NCBI GenBank assembly: GCA_964524145.1
Contig: CAZGCA010000015.1
Span: 1 to 64,000 of the forward strand
Length of the DNA stretch: 64,000 nucleotides
Direction: 5' to 3'
Source: CAZGCA01 sp964524145
GTDB taxonomy: Bacteria > Hydrogenedentota > CAZGCA01
Made by a program: the position numbers and the translations under genes. Below, piece after piece: positions 26,895 through 36,500 of the stretch. The notes beneath the pieces were generated by a model. It worked only from the letters and a program-made list of their open reading frames with translations, did not search any database and had not been told where the DNA came from. The first letter of the stretch is position 1; each line of letters begins with the position of its first letter.

Positions 26895-27730
26895 AGTTCG
26901 AGCATCTTCTTGACGATAAGGTTGGAGACGGCTGCGGCGTAATCCCCGAACGTCTGGGCGTCGACACGCGCGTCTTCGTTGGCAAGGTCAGAGTTGGCGC
27001 GGATCAACACCCACGGCACCCCGTGGACTTCGCAGACGTGGGCGACGGCTCCGCCCTCCATCTCGACGCAGTGTGCCGAGAACGTGCTCCGGAGCTCGTC
27101 CCTCTTCTCGGAGCTCGCCACGAACTGGTCGCCGCTCACTATCCTGCCAAGCACAACCCTTGGCTTGCGCGGCGGCACGGTGGGGACTTCGGGCAGATCG
27201 ACTTTGTCAGCAGCGTTCCGTGCGATGCCGACGAGCTGCTCGTCCGCCCGAAACCATCTGCGCCGTTCGCGTATCCCGTCAACCCGAACCGGTATCCCGC
27301 GCGGCTGGATAGCAGAACGGCCGGCGAAGAAGGTGCCAAAATCATGTTCGGTCGCCTCTGTAGCGATCACGATGTCACCAATGCCGAGTTCGGGATCGAG
27401 ACTGCCTGCTATGCCGGTGAAGATGATGGCAGAGACATGGTAGGTATGGATGAGGTGCATTGCGGTCATGGCCGCGTTCACCTTGCCCACGTCGCTGTGG
27501 CATATGACGACCTTCTTCCCGCCAAGCTCTCCGACACGGAACCCCACGCCGGACCGAACCTCGCTCTTTTCGATCTTCATTTCCGCTTCAAGCAGTGCGA
27601 TCTCCTTGACGAGCGCGCTCATGACGCCCACCGGGCGGTCGTCCGAAGCGGCTGATCCGTGCGACAGGGATAGAAGCAGGCAAACACCGAGAACCGGAAC
27701 GAAAAGAGATCTTTTCCTCAACACTGTCAT
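26888..27730 (-). CDS. 5'-methylthioadenosine/S-adenosylhomocysteine nucleosidase-like, with signal peptide
   Basis: A 280-aa protein of the PNP/UDP family. Residues matching the E. coli enzyme are present: the Glu in SALVKEIALLEAEM (E12 equivalent), VEMEGGAVAHVC (E174 region) and the catalytic Asp in RANSDLANED (D197 region). Motifs GIAGSLDPELGIGDIV and RIVSGDQF also fit. Unusually, residues 6-28 (SLFVPVLGVCLLLSLSHGSA) form a signal peptide, so the enzyme is predicted to be exported. It would cleave adenine from MTA, SAH or related nucleosides outside the cytoplasm. It is convergent with, and overlaps, the membrane protein gene. Confidence 0.85.
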   Translation of the reverse strand: MTVLRKRSLFVPVLGVCLLLSLSHGSAASDDRPVGVMSALVKEIALLEAEMKIEKSEVRSGVGFRVGELGGKKVVICHSDVGKVNAAMTAMHLIHTYHVSAIIFTGIAGSLDPELGIGDIVIATEATEHDFGTFFAGRSAIQPRGIPVRVDGIRERRRWFRADEQLVGIARNAADKVDLPEVPTVPPRKPRVVLGRIVSGDQFVASSEKRDELRSTFSAHCVEMEGGAVAHVCEVHGVPWVLIRANSDLANEDARVDAQTFGDYAAAVSNLIVKKMLELY

Positions 27731-27986
27731 TGCCCCGCTGTTGCCACCCGAGATGAGGTGAATATGAATCTCAGAGACGCTGTTCGGACATTATACCAGG
27801 GATCAATCGCGCAACGTCAATCCTCGACTCCCACGGGCACCTGCAACACGAGACGCACTCCGCAAGACATACAACACCCCTTTCCCGTACCGTACATCCT
27901 CCAGAGAGCCGAAACGGCTTGATTTCACGTTACAGATATGATAATATTGCGGTGGTGAAACGTGCCTTTTGCTGGGAGGCGGGACT

Positions 27987-28967
27987 ATGGCCGACATACT
28001 AAGCCAGGACGAAGTTGATCTTCTATTAAGCGCTGTCTCGGAGGAGGGGGCTGAGGTAGGAGAGGAGGAGGAGGCACCCGCCTTTGAGCACGTCACGGCC
28101 CACGATTTCCGGCGTCCTGAACGTGTGTCCAAGGAACAGTTGCGCGGGCTGCAGGGAATCTTTGAGGCGTTTGCGCGCGAGTTGGGTGTTGCACTGCCCG
28201 GGTATCTTCGAACAGCGACGCGGGTCGAGCTGAGTTCTATCGACCAACTGACGTACGATATGTTTGTTCTCTCCGTAGCACGCCCGACCGCATTGAGCGT
28301 CATTTCGATGGCTCCGATGGAGGGCAACGCGTTACTGGAGATCGGTCCGTCTCTCGTCTTTCCGATAGTTGACAGGCTTCTCGGCGGTCGCGGCATACAG
28401 ATCTCAGAACCGCGTCCGCTCACCGAGATAGAGGAGCGGCTTGTCCTGAGGATCATCCACCTCGTGATAGACTGTCTTGCCAGAGCATGGCGGCAGCTGA
28501 TCAGCCTCGAACTGAAGGTCGTGGCTCAGGAAAGCGACCCTTTGATTGTGCAGATCGTGGGTGGGAGCGAGATGGTTATTCTGGTGACCTTCGAGCTTCA
28601 CGTGGCCGAGGTGACGGGCACGCTTAATCTGTGCGTACCGCTGCTGACGATCTCGGCGGTTCTCGACAAGATCGGTGCCCAGGGGAAGTACGGTGTTGTA
28701 CGTCCAAAAGGGCAGGCTGCCGAGAGGGCGGCTCTGAGACTCAGGGAGGCCGTCCACAACGTCAGCGTGGGCGTGGATGCGTGCATTGGCAGCGCTGTGA
28801 TCTCCGTTCGAGACCTGATGGAGCTACAGGTTGGCGACATACTGCAGCTCGATACAAGTGTGCGTGATCATGTGGAAGTGCGAGTGGGCAACATGCCAAA
28901 GTTTCTGGGCAAACCCGGCAAAGTCGGCAACAAAAGCGCAGTGCAGATTGTGGGACATGTTGGATGA
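27987..28967 (+). CDS. fliM: Flagellar motor switch protein FliM
   Basis: A 326-aa component of the flagellar C-ring, where it binds CheY-P and FliG. The ATG at 27987 has GGGAGG upstream and gives the canonical N-terminus MADILSQDEVDLLLSAV. The middle CheC-like domain includes ELSSIDQLTYDMFV and LEIGPSLVFPIVDRLLGG. The C-terminal SpoA domain ends with LQVGDILQLD and VRVGNMPKFLGKPGKVG. An acidic spacer sits after the N-terminal motif. It is the first gene of an operon running to 36871. The 250 bases upstream contain an AT-rich candidate -10 region (TATGATAATATT near 27935). Confidence 0.95.
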   Translation: MADILSQDEVDLLLSAVSEEGAEVGEEEEAPAFEHVTAHDFRRPERVSKEQLRGLQGIFEAFARELGVALPGYLRTATRVELSSIDQLTYDMFVLSVARPTALSVISMAPMEGNALLEIGPSLVFPIVDRLLGGRGIQISEPRPLTEIEERLVLRIIHLVIDCLARAWRQLISLELKVVAQESDPLIVQIVGGSEMVILVTFELHVAEVTGTLNLCVPLLTISAVLDKIGAQGKYGVVRPKGQAAERAALRLREAVHNVSVGVDACIGSAVISVRDLMELQVGDILQLDTSVRDHVEVRVGNMPKFLGKPGKVGNKSAVQIVGHVG

Positions 28968-29020
28968 GCCGTCTGATCCGTAAAGGGTGAGTTTGCACCA
29001 AGAAGGAATGTGACATAGTC

Positions 29021-29437
29021 ATGAGCGAAGAGCCCGAACTTATGAGCGAAGAACCCGAAACACCCGTTCAGGCAGCAGAGGACCAAGAAACAGGTCAGCA
29101 GGAAGAACCATTGATGACGGATGCGGAGCAGGTGCCGGAGACTGAGACGCCAAGCCCGGACAGATCGCAGCGCGGCACGGAGAACCTGGACGTTGTCCTC
29201 GATCTCGAGCTGACAGCGGCGGCCCTGCTGGGTGGTGTCGAGATGCAACTCGGACAGATACTATCACTCACGCCCGGTTCGATAATCGAGATGGATAGGC
29301 CTGTCGACGAGCCTATAGATCTGCTCGTCAACGACAAACTTGTAGCGCGTGGAGAAGTCGTCGTAGTCGATGAGAAGTTCGGTGTCCGCATAACCGAGGT
29401 TGTGAGCACGCAGGAACGAATCGAGCTTCTGAAGTAG
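29021..29437 (+). CDS. fliN: Flagellar motor switch protein FliN
   Basis: A 138-aa partner of FliM in the C-ring. The first ~55 residues are an acidic, low-complexity extension, and the remainder is one SpoA domain (LDVVLDLELTAAALLGG...DLLVNDKLVARGEVVVVDEKFGVRITEV). FliN packs with FliM at the base of the C-ring and with FliH for export. It lies 53 bases downstream of fliM. Confidence 0.93.
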   Translation: MSEEPELMSEEPETPVQAAEDQETGQQEEPLMTDAEQVPETETPSPDRSQRGTENLDVVLDLELTAAALLGGVEMQLGQILSLTPGSIIEMDRPVDEPIDLLVNDKLVARGEVVVVDEKFGVRITEVVSTQERIELLK

Positions 29438-29479
29438 GAAGACGGCCTGGCAACCAGGATTCCGCAAAGGTCAAGAGAG

Positions 29480-30256
29480 TTGGCTTCTGGCACCAAAGTA
29501 AAGAGTCCGGAGAGGGTATCCGAGGAGACTCTTTGGGAGCGGTACAAGCGGTACGGGGACGAACAAGCCAGGGAACTGCTGCTCGTCCAGAACCTCGACC
29601 TGGTGAAGTACCTTGCGGGCCGGATGGCCATTCACGTCCCTTCGACGGTGGCAGAGGACGATCTGATAGGATGGGGTGTTCTGGGATTGCTCGACGCGGT
29701 GGATAAGTACGATCCTTCACAGAAGATAAAGTTCCGAACGTACGCTTCGTTCAGGGTCAAAGGCTCGATGCTGGACGAGATTCGGTCATTGGACTGGGCA
29801 CCTCGGTCGCTTCGCCATAGAATGAGGGAAGTCGAAGCGGCCGCAAGCGATCTCAGACGGGAATTCGGCAGAGAACCTAGTCAGGAACAAGTGGCGAGAA
29901 GGGCAGACATTACAATCGAGCAGTTGAGCAAGATACTCGCGCAAGCCAAGGAGGCGTCCCTCGTTTCATTGGACGAGGCACATCGAACCGAGGACGGTGA
30001 CGAGTACCGCACCGGCGACCTTGCAGCGGATTCTGGGGTATCGTCCCCGTTCGACACAGTTGTCAAGGCTGAAGTCGTAGAAAAGATGAGCAGTGCTATT
30101 GCCGATTTGCCTGAGTCACAGCGCAAGGTCATACACCTTTACTACTACGAGGAGCTCACCCTCAAAGAGATCGGGGCCGTTCTGGGGGTCTCGGAATCCC
30201 GGATTTGTCAGATACACAAGGAAGCTGTCAAGAGCTTGAAGCAGGTCATGGTGTGA
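29480..30256 (+). CDS. fliA: Flagellar sigma factor, FliA/WhiG type (sigma-28)
   Basis: A 258-aa RNA polymerase sigma factor. The start is TTG at 29480, the first codon giving a full region 1.2 to 4. Region 2 reads LVKYLAGRMAIHVPSTVAEDDLIGWGVLGLLDAV, region 3 contains GREPSQEQVARRADITIEQL, and region 4 is the helix-turn-helix LTLKEIGAVLGVSESRICQIH. Proteins of this class transcribe late flagellar and chemotaxis genes. Its place directly after fliN supports that role. Confidence 0.93.
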   Translation: MASGTKVKSPERVSEETLWERYKRYGDEQARELLLVQNLDLVKYLAGRMAIHVPSTVAEDDLIGWGVLGLLDAVDKYDPSQKIKFRTYASFRVKGSMLDEIRSLDWAPRSLRHRMREVEAAASDLRREFGREPSQEQVARRADITIEQLSKILAQAKEASLVSLDEAHRTEDGDEYRTGDLAADSGVSSPFDTVVKAEVVEKMSSAIADLPESQRKVIHLYYYEELTLKEIGAVLGVSESRICQIHKEAVKSLKQVMV

Positions 30257-30280
30257 GACGGCCCTGGAGGATGCCGGGCG

Positions 30281-30631
30281 GTGTCGCCACAACCTACTGA
30301 CATACAGTCGATCGCGGGCAGGCTGCTAACCGCCGAACGCATACAGCGGCTTCACGATCAGCAGATGTTGCTCAATCAGCAGAGGACCGCCGTTGCAGGT
30401 GAAGACGAAAGTACAAAAGGCGAGTCGCATGTCGCCGACACGAAGCAGACCGAGAATGAACGAATCCGCGAGATGCAACGGCGCGAGCCGTACGGCGGTC
30501 GCCGACGAAGGCGCAAGAGACGTAAGGGGAAAGGTGAGGAGCCGGAAGACAGCTCGCTTCCCGAGAGCGAAGAGGGGAAGCAGCGCGGTTCCGAAACGGG
30601 CGAAGGACAGCATCTGGACGTGACAATCTGA
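30281..30631 (+). CDS. Hypothetical basic/acidic protein in the flagellar operon
   Basis: A 116-aa protein with a GTG start at 30281 and GGAGG ten bases upstream. The N-terminal third (IAGRLLTAERIQRLHDQQML) is a probable helix. The middle is strongly basic (GGRRRRRKRRKGKGEE) and the C-terminus is acidic. I recognise no domain. A short gene of this shape between fliA and a membrane protein is common in flagellar operons outside Proteobacteria, but I cannot name a family. Confidence 0.6.
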   Translation: MSPQPTDIQSIAGRLLTAERIQRLHDQQMLLNQQRTAVAGEDESTKGESHVADTKQTENERIREMQRREPYGGRRRRRKRRKGKGEEPEDSSLPESEEGKQRGSETGEGQHLDVTI

Positions 30632-30641
30632 GAGCCATAAC

Positions 30642-31274
30642 ATGCCGATAATAAATGCTGCGACCTTAAGAATTGTGTTGGGAATTAGCATTGTCTGCGC
30701 AATAGCGATCATCTTTTACGTGATGTACCGCGTGTTGCGCTCAGCCTACGAAAGGCGACCGCTCTCGTTCGACGAAGAGGACGCCCTGCCCACGCCTGCG
30801 ACAGACGTGTCCGTGCACTCTGAGAACACCGAACAGCTCGTTTCCGTTTTGCGTGAACTCATCGGTGAGCAACGCGAGTTGAGCCGTCACCTGACGGAAG
30901 TGCTCGAGAAGAAGACCATCGAGGTAAGACGTCTGTTGCGTGATGCGGACAAGAAGATCGAGATGCTGGAACAACACTCCCCGCGAGAGCGTGTGAAGCC
31001 GCAGGTGTCCGTGCTCCAAACCGAGGGGACCGACAGGGAGTCCGGCCCCGCTACCACCGCTCGAGCGCGAGAAGAAAGGGAGGCGTTGCTTGGTGTCCTC
31101 AGGTCACCTGCACCTGCGGGTTCGCAGGGGTTGCGAGAGCTCGCGAGCGAAGAGAAGATCCGCCGCGTTTACGAGCTGGCCGATAGCGGTATGAGTATTC
31201 ATCGTATCGCGCAGCAGATGAGCATCGGCAAAGGCGAAATCAAACTGATCTTGAGCCTTCGCAAGGGGGCCTGA
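30642..31274 (+). CDS. Membrane-anchored coiled coil with C-terminal HTH (DUF6115-like)
   Basis: A 210-aa protein. An N-terminal helix (IVLGISIVCAIAIIFYVMYRVL) anchors it, and residues 65-110 look like a coiled coil (LIGEQRELSRHLTEVLEKK). The C-terminal 40 residues form a helix-turn-helix-like motif, EEKIRRVYELADSGMSIHRI followed by AQQMSIGKGEIKLILSLR. Proteins of this architecture occur in flagellar operons of Firmicutes and others as DUF6115/DUF2802-type proteins of unknown role. It might couple membrane state to DNA or simply use the HTH fold for protein contacts. Confidence 0.65.
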   Translation: MPIINAATLRIVLGISIVCAIAIIFYVMYRVLRSAYERRPLSFDEEDALPTPATDVSVHSENTEQLVSVLRELIGEQRELSRHLTEVLEKKTIEVRRLLRDADKKIEMLEQHSPRERVKPQVSVLQTEGTDRESGPATTARAREEREALLGVLRSPAPAGSQGLRELASEEKIRRVYELADSGMSIHRIAQQMSIGKGEIKLILSLRKGA

Positions 31275-31277
31275 ACC

Positions 31278-32540
31278 TTGTCTGAGATCGGCCCCGTCGG
31301 TCCGTCCATTCCTCTACAGAGCGACTCGCATGGTGTGAAATTCCTCGGTAAGCTTTCCCCGGGCGACATTGTCGAGGGGCACGTCGTAAAAGCCGACTCG
31401 AGCGGCGTAGTAGTGAATTTCCGAGGCACAAGCGTCATCGTGTCAGGTAACGTATCGGCGCAGGCAGGCGAATCGGTTATCGCCGAGGTTATTCAAAACG
31501 GGGACGAGTTGCTGTTGAAGCTGCTGCCGTCGGCGACCTCCGGTTCGGACTCGGCGGCGCTGCCGGGCCAACAGGGTGTGGGTGAGAACCTCGGCGCGAC
31601 GCTTCGGAACCTTGGCGTGGAAATGACGCCTCAGACGCTGGCCGCCGCCACAGAGCTTGTGAAGGCCGGCATACCGGTAACGGCCGAGACGGTGAACGGG
31701 TTGGCGATGCTTTTGTACGGCACGTCCTCGCTTGGCGAGCAGATGGGCCAACTGGCATCCCTGCTGGCGGGTCTCGTTGGCGATCTCGGCAAGGATTACG
31801 CTGCCCGTGTGCTCGAGCGGTTCCCTGTGCAACTTGCACAGGTGCTGCTCGGCTCGGATGTCGAGGCGCTCGCGAACGAGATAGCGTCGTACCTGCGCGA
31901 TTCGGGCATCTTTGCAGAGGCAAAGCTGGCAGCGCTCCTGGGGAGAGGCTCGGAAGGAGCGCTGGAAACGATACTCGCGCGCGACCTGAAATGGTTGATG
32001 TTGAAGTTGCGGGGCGAGATGAGAGAGAACTCGGCGCTGCGGGCGCTGCTGACCGAAACTGGACAATTATCAGAGTTCCAAGAACGCAACCAGACCATCC
32101 TCGATATGATAACGGGCCAGCAGATACAGAATCTCAGGTTTCCGCACGAAACATACCTCTTCTTCGAGCTCCCGTTGCCTGAAGAGACCGGCCTTGAGAA
32201 AGCGCGTGTGGAGTTCTTCTTCAAACGGCGCCGGAGTGGAGAGCCGGTTGACCCGAAGAACGTCACGGTCGCCATCCGTGTCAACACGTCGCGGCTCGGC
32301 GCACTCAACAGCCTGCTCACCGTTGTCAACGGCATTTTGAGTTGCCAGTTCTCTGCGGGCCGGGATGAGGTGAGTGATATGGTCAACGCGCGTGCGGGCG
32401 AGTTGAAAGAGGCTTTCGAGAAGACAGCGTTCGTCGTTTCGGACATAAGCTGTCGGACGCGGGCTACGCAGGAACGACCGGACGCACCGGTCGAACCGGC
32501 TAAACCGCCTGCATCGTCGCGTGTGGATCTGAAGGCGTAA
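31278..32540 (+). CDS. fliK: Flagellar hook-length control protein FliK-like
   Basis: A 420-aa protein starting at TTG 31278, with GGGGG upstream and a three-base gap to the previous stop. The N-terminal ~80 residues form a beta domain (LSPGDIVEGHVVKADSSGVV). A long Leu/Ala-rich segment rich in helices follows. The C-terminal ~130 residues resemble the Flg_hook domain (LFFELPLPEETGLEKARVEF, TVAIRVNTSRLGALN). FliK measures hook length and switches export specificity through FlhB. A stand-alone FlhB C-domain gene follows, consistent with this job. Confidence 0.75.
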   Translation: MSEIGPVGPSIPLQSDSHGVKFLGKLSPGDIVEGHVVKADSSGVVVNFRGTSVIVSGNVSAQAGESVIAEVIQNGDELLLKLLPSATSGSDSAALPGQQGVGENLGATLRNLGVEMTPQTLAAATELVKAGIPVTAETVNGLAMLLYGTSSLGEQMGQLASLLAGLVGDLGKDYAARVLERFPVQLAQVLLGSDVEALANEIASYLRDSGIFAEAKLAALLGRGSEGALETILARDLKWLMLKLRGEMRENSALRALLTETGQLSEFQERNQTILDMITGQQIQNLRFPHETYLFFELPLPEETGLEKARVEFFFKRRRSGEPVDPKNVTVAIRVNTSRLGALNSLLTVVNGILSCQFSAGRDEVSDMVNARAGELKEAFEKTAFVVSDISCRTRATQERPDAPVEPAKPPASSRVDLKA

Positions 32541-32542
32541 CG

Positions 32543-32890
32543 ATGGAAGACAACCTCACCGACAAACAGCGTGACGCACTCAGGAAATGGGCCGTTGCTC
32601 TCGAGTACGACCAGGAAGAAGATGGTGCGCCGAGAGTAACGGCAAGGGGCAGCGGGTACATAGCAGAGAAGATAATCAAGATCGCCGAGGAACACGGCGT
32701 CCCCATCTATGAGGACCCGGACCTGGTGCAGTTCTTGTCGAAACTCGATATTGATCGCGAGATACCAGTCGAGCTATATCGTGCGGTAGCCGAAGTTCTC
32801 GCGTTCGTGTATCGCCTCAACAGCGAAGCTTCCACCGTCAAACCGGCCGGGAACAGATCGGGCGGTAGCGGTGTTACGGGTACCGGATGA
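32543..32890 (+). CDS. Stand-alone FlhB cytoplasmic-domain homologue
   Basis: A 115-aa protein matching the C-terminal cytoplasmic region of FlhB/YscU: KWAVALEYDQEEDGAPRVTA, GYIAEKIIKIAEEHGVPIY and REIPVELYRAVAEVLAFVYR. The NPTH autocleavage motif and the membrane domain are absent, as in FlhX/FlhB2 proteins. Such proteins may stand in for the cleaved FlhB-C fragment at the export gate. It begins two bases after the FliK-like stop, so the two are co-translated. Confidence 0.8.
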   Translation: MEDNLTDKQRDALRKWAVALEYDQEEDGAPRVTARGSGYIAEKIIKIAEEHGVPIYEDPDLVQFLSKLDIDREIPVELYRAVAEVLAFVYRLNSEASTVKPAGNRSGGSGVTGTG

Positions 32891-32915
32891 ACGCACGCCA
32901 GGAGGATGTAGGCAT

Positions 32916-33539
32916 ATGGAATTGATCGTTGATGGCGAATTAAACCCTGTTTCCGTTCCTGAGGGCGCGACTGTCGCCGACGTGTTGCACCTTGCCGACG
33001 AGCAACTCAGCCAGGCGAGCCGAATGATAGTCTCTATTAGAATCGACGGGGAGCAGCTTCCGGCTGATCGTCTCTCCGAGTACCAACCTCGCGACGTGAG
33101 TTCGGTTGAGAGGATAGAGATTGGCAGCCAGCCCGTTCAAGAAATAACGCAGGGGGCGATTGGTCAGCTCGAGACGAGCTTGCCCGACCTCAGCAGAACC
33201 ATCACCGAACTGTCTGCCACGTTCCAGCAGGGCGATACGGAACATGCCATAAAGGTCCTGCCGCGAGTGCTCGACGTATGGCTTGCGGCAGTCGAGACCG
33301 AACGCACGCTTGGCTCGATACTTGGCGCTGATTTCTCGTCGATCGAGGTGAACGGCCAACCGGTAAACTCTCTGCACGAAGCACTGAATGAGGAACTCGG
33401 CAAAGCAACCTCCGCGCTCGAAAGTGAGGACTACGTGTTGCTGGCCGACCTTCTCGAACACGAGCTGGCACCACGAATAAGGACAGAACTGAAGATCGTT
33501 GCTTGTCTGAAAGACTTGGCGCAGCGTACATTGTCCTGA
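32916..33539 (+). CDS. Hypothetical protein with ubiquitin/ThiS-like N-terminus
   Basis: A 207-aa protein. The ATG at 32916 is preceded by AGGAGG. The N-terminus (MELIVDGELNPVSVPEGATV) has the beta-grasp pattern of ThiS-like folds. The rest is mostly helical (QLETSLPDLSRTITELSATF, EALNEELGKATSALESEDYV). No catalytic motif is seen. It is embedded in the flagellar operon upstream of the glycosyltransferase gene. Role unknown. Confidence 0.6.
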   Translation: MELIVDGELNPVSVPEGATVADVLHLADEQLSQASRMIVSIRIDGEQLPADRLSEYQPRDVSSVERIEIGSQPVQEITQGAIGQLETSLPDLSRTITELSATFQQGDTEHAIKVLPRVLDVWLAAVETERTLGSILGADFSSIEVNGQPVNSLHEALNEELGKATSALESEDYVLLADLLEHELAPRIRTELKIVACLKDLAQRTLS

Positions 33540-33553
33540 GTTCCTGTAACAGT

Positions 33554-36500
33554 ATGACCTCAAATCGCAATCTGAAGATCCTCACGTTCAACTGGCACGA
33601 GCCGTACATCTGCTTGCTGGCCTACACCGGCTACAGGATATTCGTCGTCGAGCCCGATCATGCCGGCGGCAGGCGGCGCTGGGACACCCGAATGCGTTCC
33701 GTGCCCGAGAACGTCACCATAGTGCCGGACAACGTCTGGGAACACGACCTCGAGTCCGGAGCATACGACCTTGCACTATGCCATAACATGACGGACCTGC
33801 CGGCAGTCGCAAGTTCCCCGATACCGAAGATACTTGTCTTCCACAACAAGCTGACCACGTCTCTGGCGCTGGGCGACCTCGAGCAGACGCCGCAGGAGTA
33901 CCGGCGCTCGCTCGACCCGCTGTTTGAGAAGTTCCCGGAGCTTCGGTTCGTGGCGATCTCGGAATCGAAGAAAGCCGACTGGGACCTGCCGGCGACGGTC
34001 ATACCCCCGGGGATAGACATCAGCACGTACGGCGGGTATCGAGGCGACGTTCCAAAAGTGTTGACAATCGGCAACCTGTTAAAGGAGCGGGACCTAATGA
34101 TGGGATACTCCCATCAGGAACAGATACTGCGAGGTATTCCTGCCACGGTTCTGGGGTGGAACCCTTCGATTCCCGGCTCGATGCTTTCCGACGGCTTCGA
34201 CGATCTCCGCGAACACTATCGAAGCCATAGGGTCTACCTTAACACCACCGTGGACGGCAAAGAAGACGGGTACAATCTTGCCATGCTCGAAGCGATGGCC
34301 ACCGGGATGCCTGTCGTATCGACATTCAATTCGACCTCTCCCCTGACGGACGGTAAGGATGGGTATGTCTCGAATGACTTCAACGACCTGCATAAGAGGA
34401 TAGAACAGCTGCTCGACGACGCAAAGCTGGCAAGGAAGCTGGGCGAGGCTGGTCGCCGCACCGTTGCCGAGAAGTTCCCGGTCGACGCGTTCGTTGCGCG
34501 GTGGCGCGACGAGATACAGGCCGCCGTCGCCAAGCCAAAGCCGCACGCCCCCGCTCAACAGGCGGTGTCGTACTCGAAGAACGAACCGCGCAAGATACTG
34601 ATTGCATACACAGCCAACCCCACAACCACCGGCGCGTACCTCGAGCGCGCACTGCGCAAACGGCATGAAGTCATCTCCTGCGGACCCACGATATCCGATG
34701 AAGTGCTCAACATGTGGGATATGACGGCCGTCCGGGACAAGGTCTCCCCTCACAACATACCGCTCTCCGACGATCTCAGCATCGGGGCTGTAGTGAAACG
34801 CCTTCCGGAGGAGTTCCGACCGGACCTTTTCGTTTGGGTCGAATCGGGCGTCAACTTCATGCCGACGGACATCGACCGGATCGAGTGCCTCAAGGCCGCC
34901 TACTTCATAGACTCGCATCTCAGCCTGGGCTGGCAGCTCGAATGGGCCGTACACTTCGACTTCGTATTTGTCGCCCAGAGAGAGTACATACCGCAATTCG
35001 AGGGTGCCGGGTGTGCACACGTCCGGTGGCTGCCTCTTGCGTGCGACCCGGAGATACACCGCAAGTACGACCTGCCGAAGCAGTACCAGGTGGGGTTTGT
35101 CGGAAGTGTAACCTCGGTAAACCCGCGACGCAGGCAGTTGCTCGACAGGTTGGCGGCGAAAGTTGACGTGCATGTCGACCGGTGTTTTCTCAGCGATATG
35201 GCGAAGGTGCTCAGCCAGTCTGCCATTGTATTCAACAACGCTGTCAAGAACGACCTCAACATGCGCGTTTTCGAGGCGTTGTCATGCGGGTCGCTGTTGT
35301 TGACCGACCAGGCGCCGGGAAGCGGACTGGACGGGTTTTTCAAGGACGGCGAGCATCTCGCGGTTTACGATGACGACCAACCGGCAGAGAAGGCTTTATA
35401 CTACCTCGAGCACGAGGCGGAGCGCGAAAGGATAGCCGCATACGGGCGACAAGAGGTTCTTGCAAAGCACACGTATGCCCACCGCGCCGAGACGTTGCTC
35501 GATGAGGTGTTCCGCTCGCCGCTCGCCTGCCATACCGCCATTGCGTCGGGCAGCTACAGCAGGCGCGACAGGCTCGAGATCGTTTCGCTCGTGCCCCAGA
35601 ACTCGCGCCGCATTCTCGACGTTGGCTGTGCCGCGGGCGAGGTTGGGCGGCGGCTGAAAGAGCTGGGGTTTGCCGAGGTGATAGGTGTCGAGAAAGATGC
35701 CGCGGCGGCCGCGGTTGCGCGTGAAGTCTACGACGAGGTGCATACGGGCGACATCGTGACGGTCGGCCTTCCGTATTCTGACGGCTATTTCGACACGATC
35801 ATTTTCGCAGACGTGCTCGAACACCTGGTGGAGCCCGAAACCATTCTGCGGACCATGCGTCGTCTGCTCGCAGACGATGGGACCATCGTCGTCAGCCTGC
35901 CGAACGTGCGGTTCTGGGGGGTCATAAACAACCTTGTCGAGGGAGCGTGGACGTATACCGACGAGGGTATTCTCGACCGCACCCATCTCCGGTTCTTCAC
36001 GCTTCAGGAAGCGACGAAGATGCTCGAGGACGCCGGTTACGAGATCATATCCCGAAGTGCGAACGTGAGCGCGGAGTACTCGCGTACGAAGCTCGGCGCT
36101 GACGGGACCTTCTCGTTCGGACGGGTCACGCTGACGGGACTCTCCGCGGACGAGTTCAGGGATCTCTTCGTCTTCCAGCACATCATCACCGCCTCCAAGA
36201 AGAGCGATGATCCGCTTGCCAAAGCTGCCAAACTCGTTTCGCGTGGTAATGTCCGCGAAGCGCTCGAAGACGTTGAAGAAGCTAAAGGCACCATGGACAG
36301 TCTGGCTCCCGAAAAGCAGGCGGAACTTCTGGCGTTGGAGGGAAACTGCCGGGCAAAACTGCAGCAACTGGACGACGCCGAACGATGCTACTGCGAGGCA
36401 ATAGAAAAAAGCCCCCGCTACGACCGGGCACACGTCGGTCTCGGCGCGACCTATCTGTTAATGGAACGGTTCGATAAGGCCAAACGGGCGTTCGAAGAAG

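Noticed and set aside
30642..30660. Possible sigma-28 -10 box (GCCGATAA)
   Set aside because: It lies within the first codons of a gene in an operon and has no TAAA-like -35 at the right distance.
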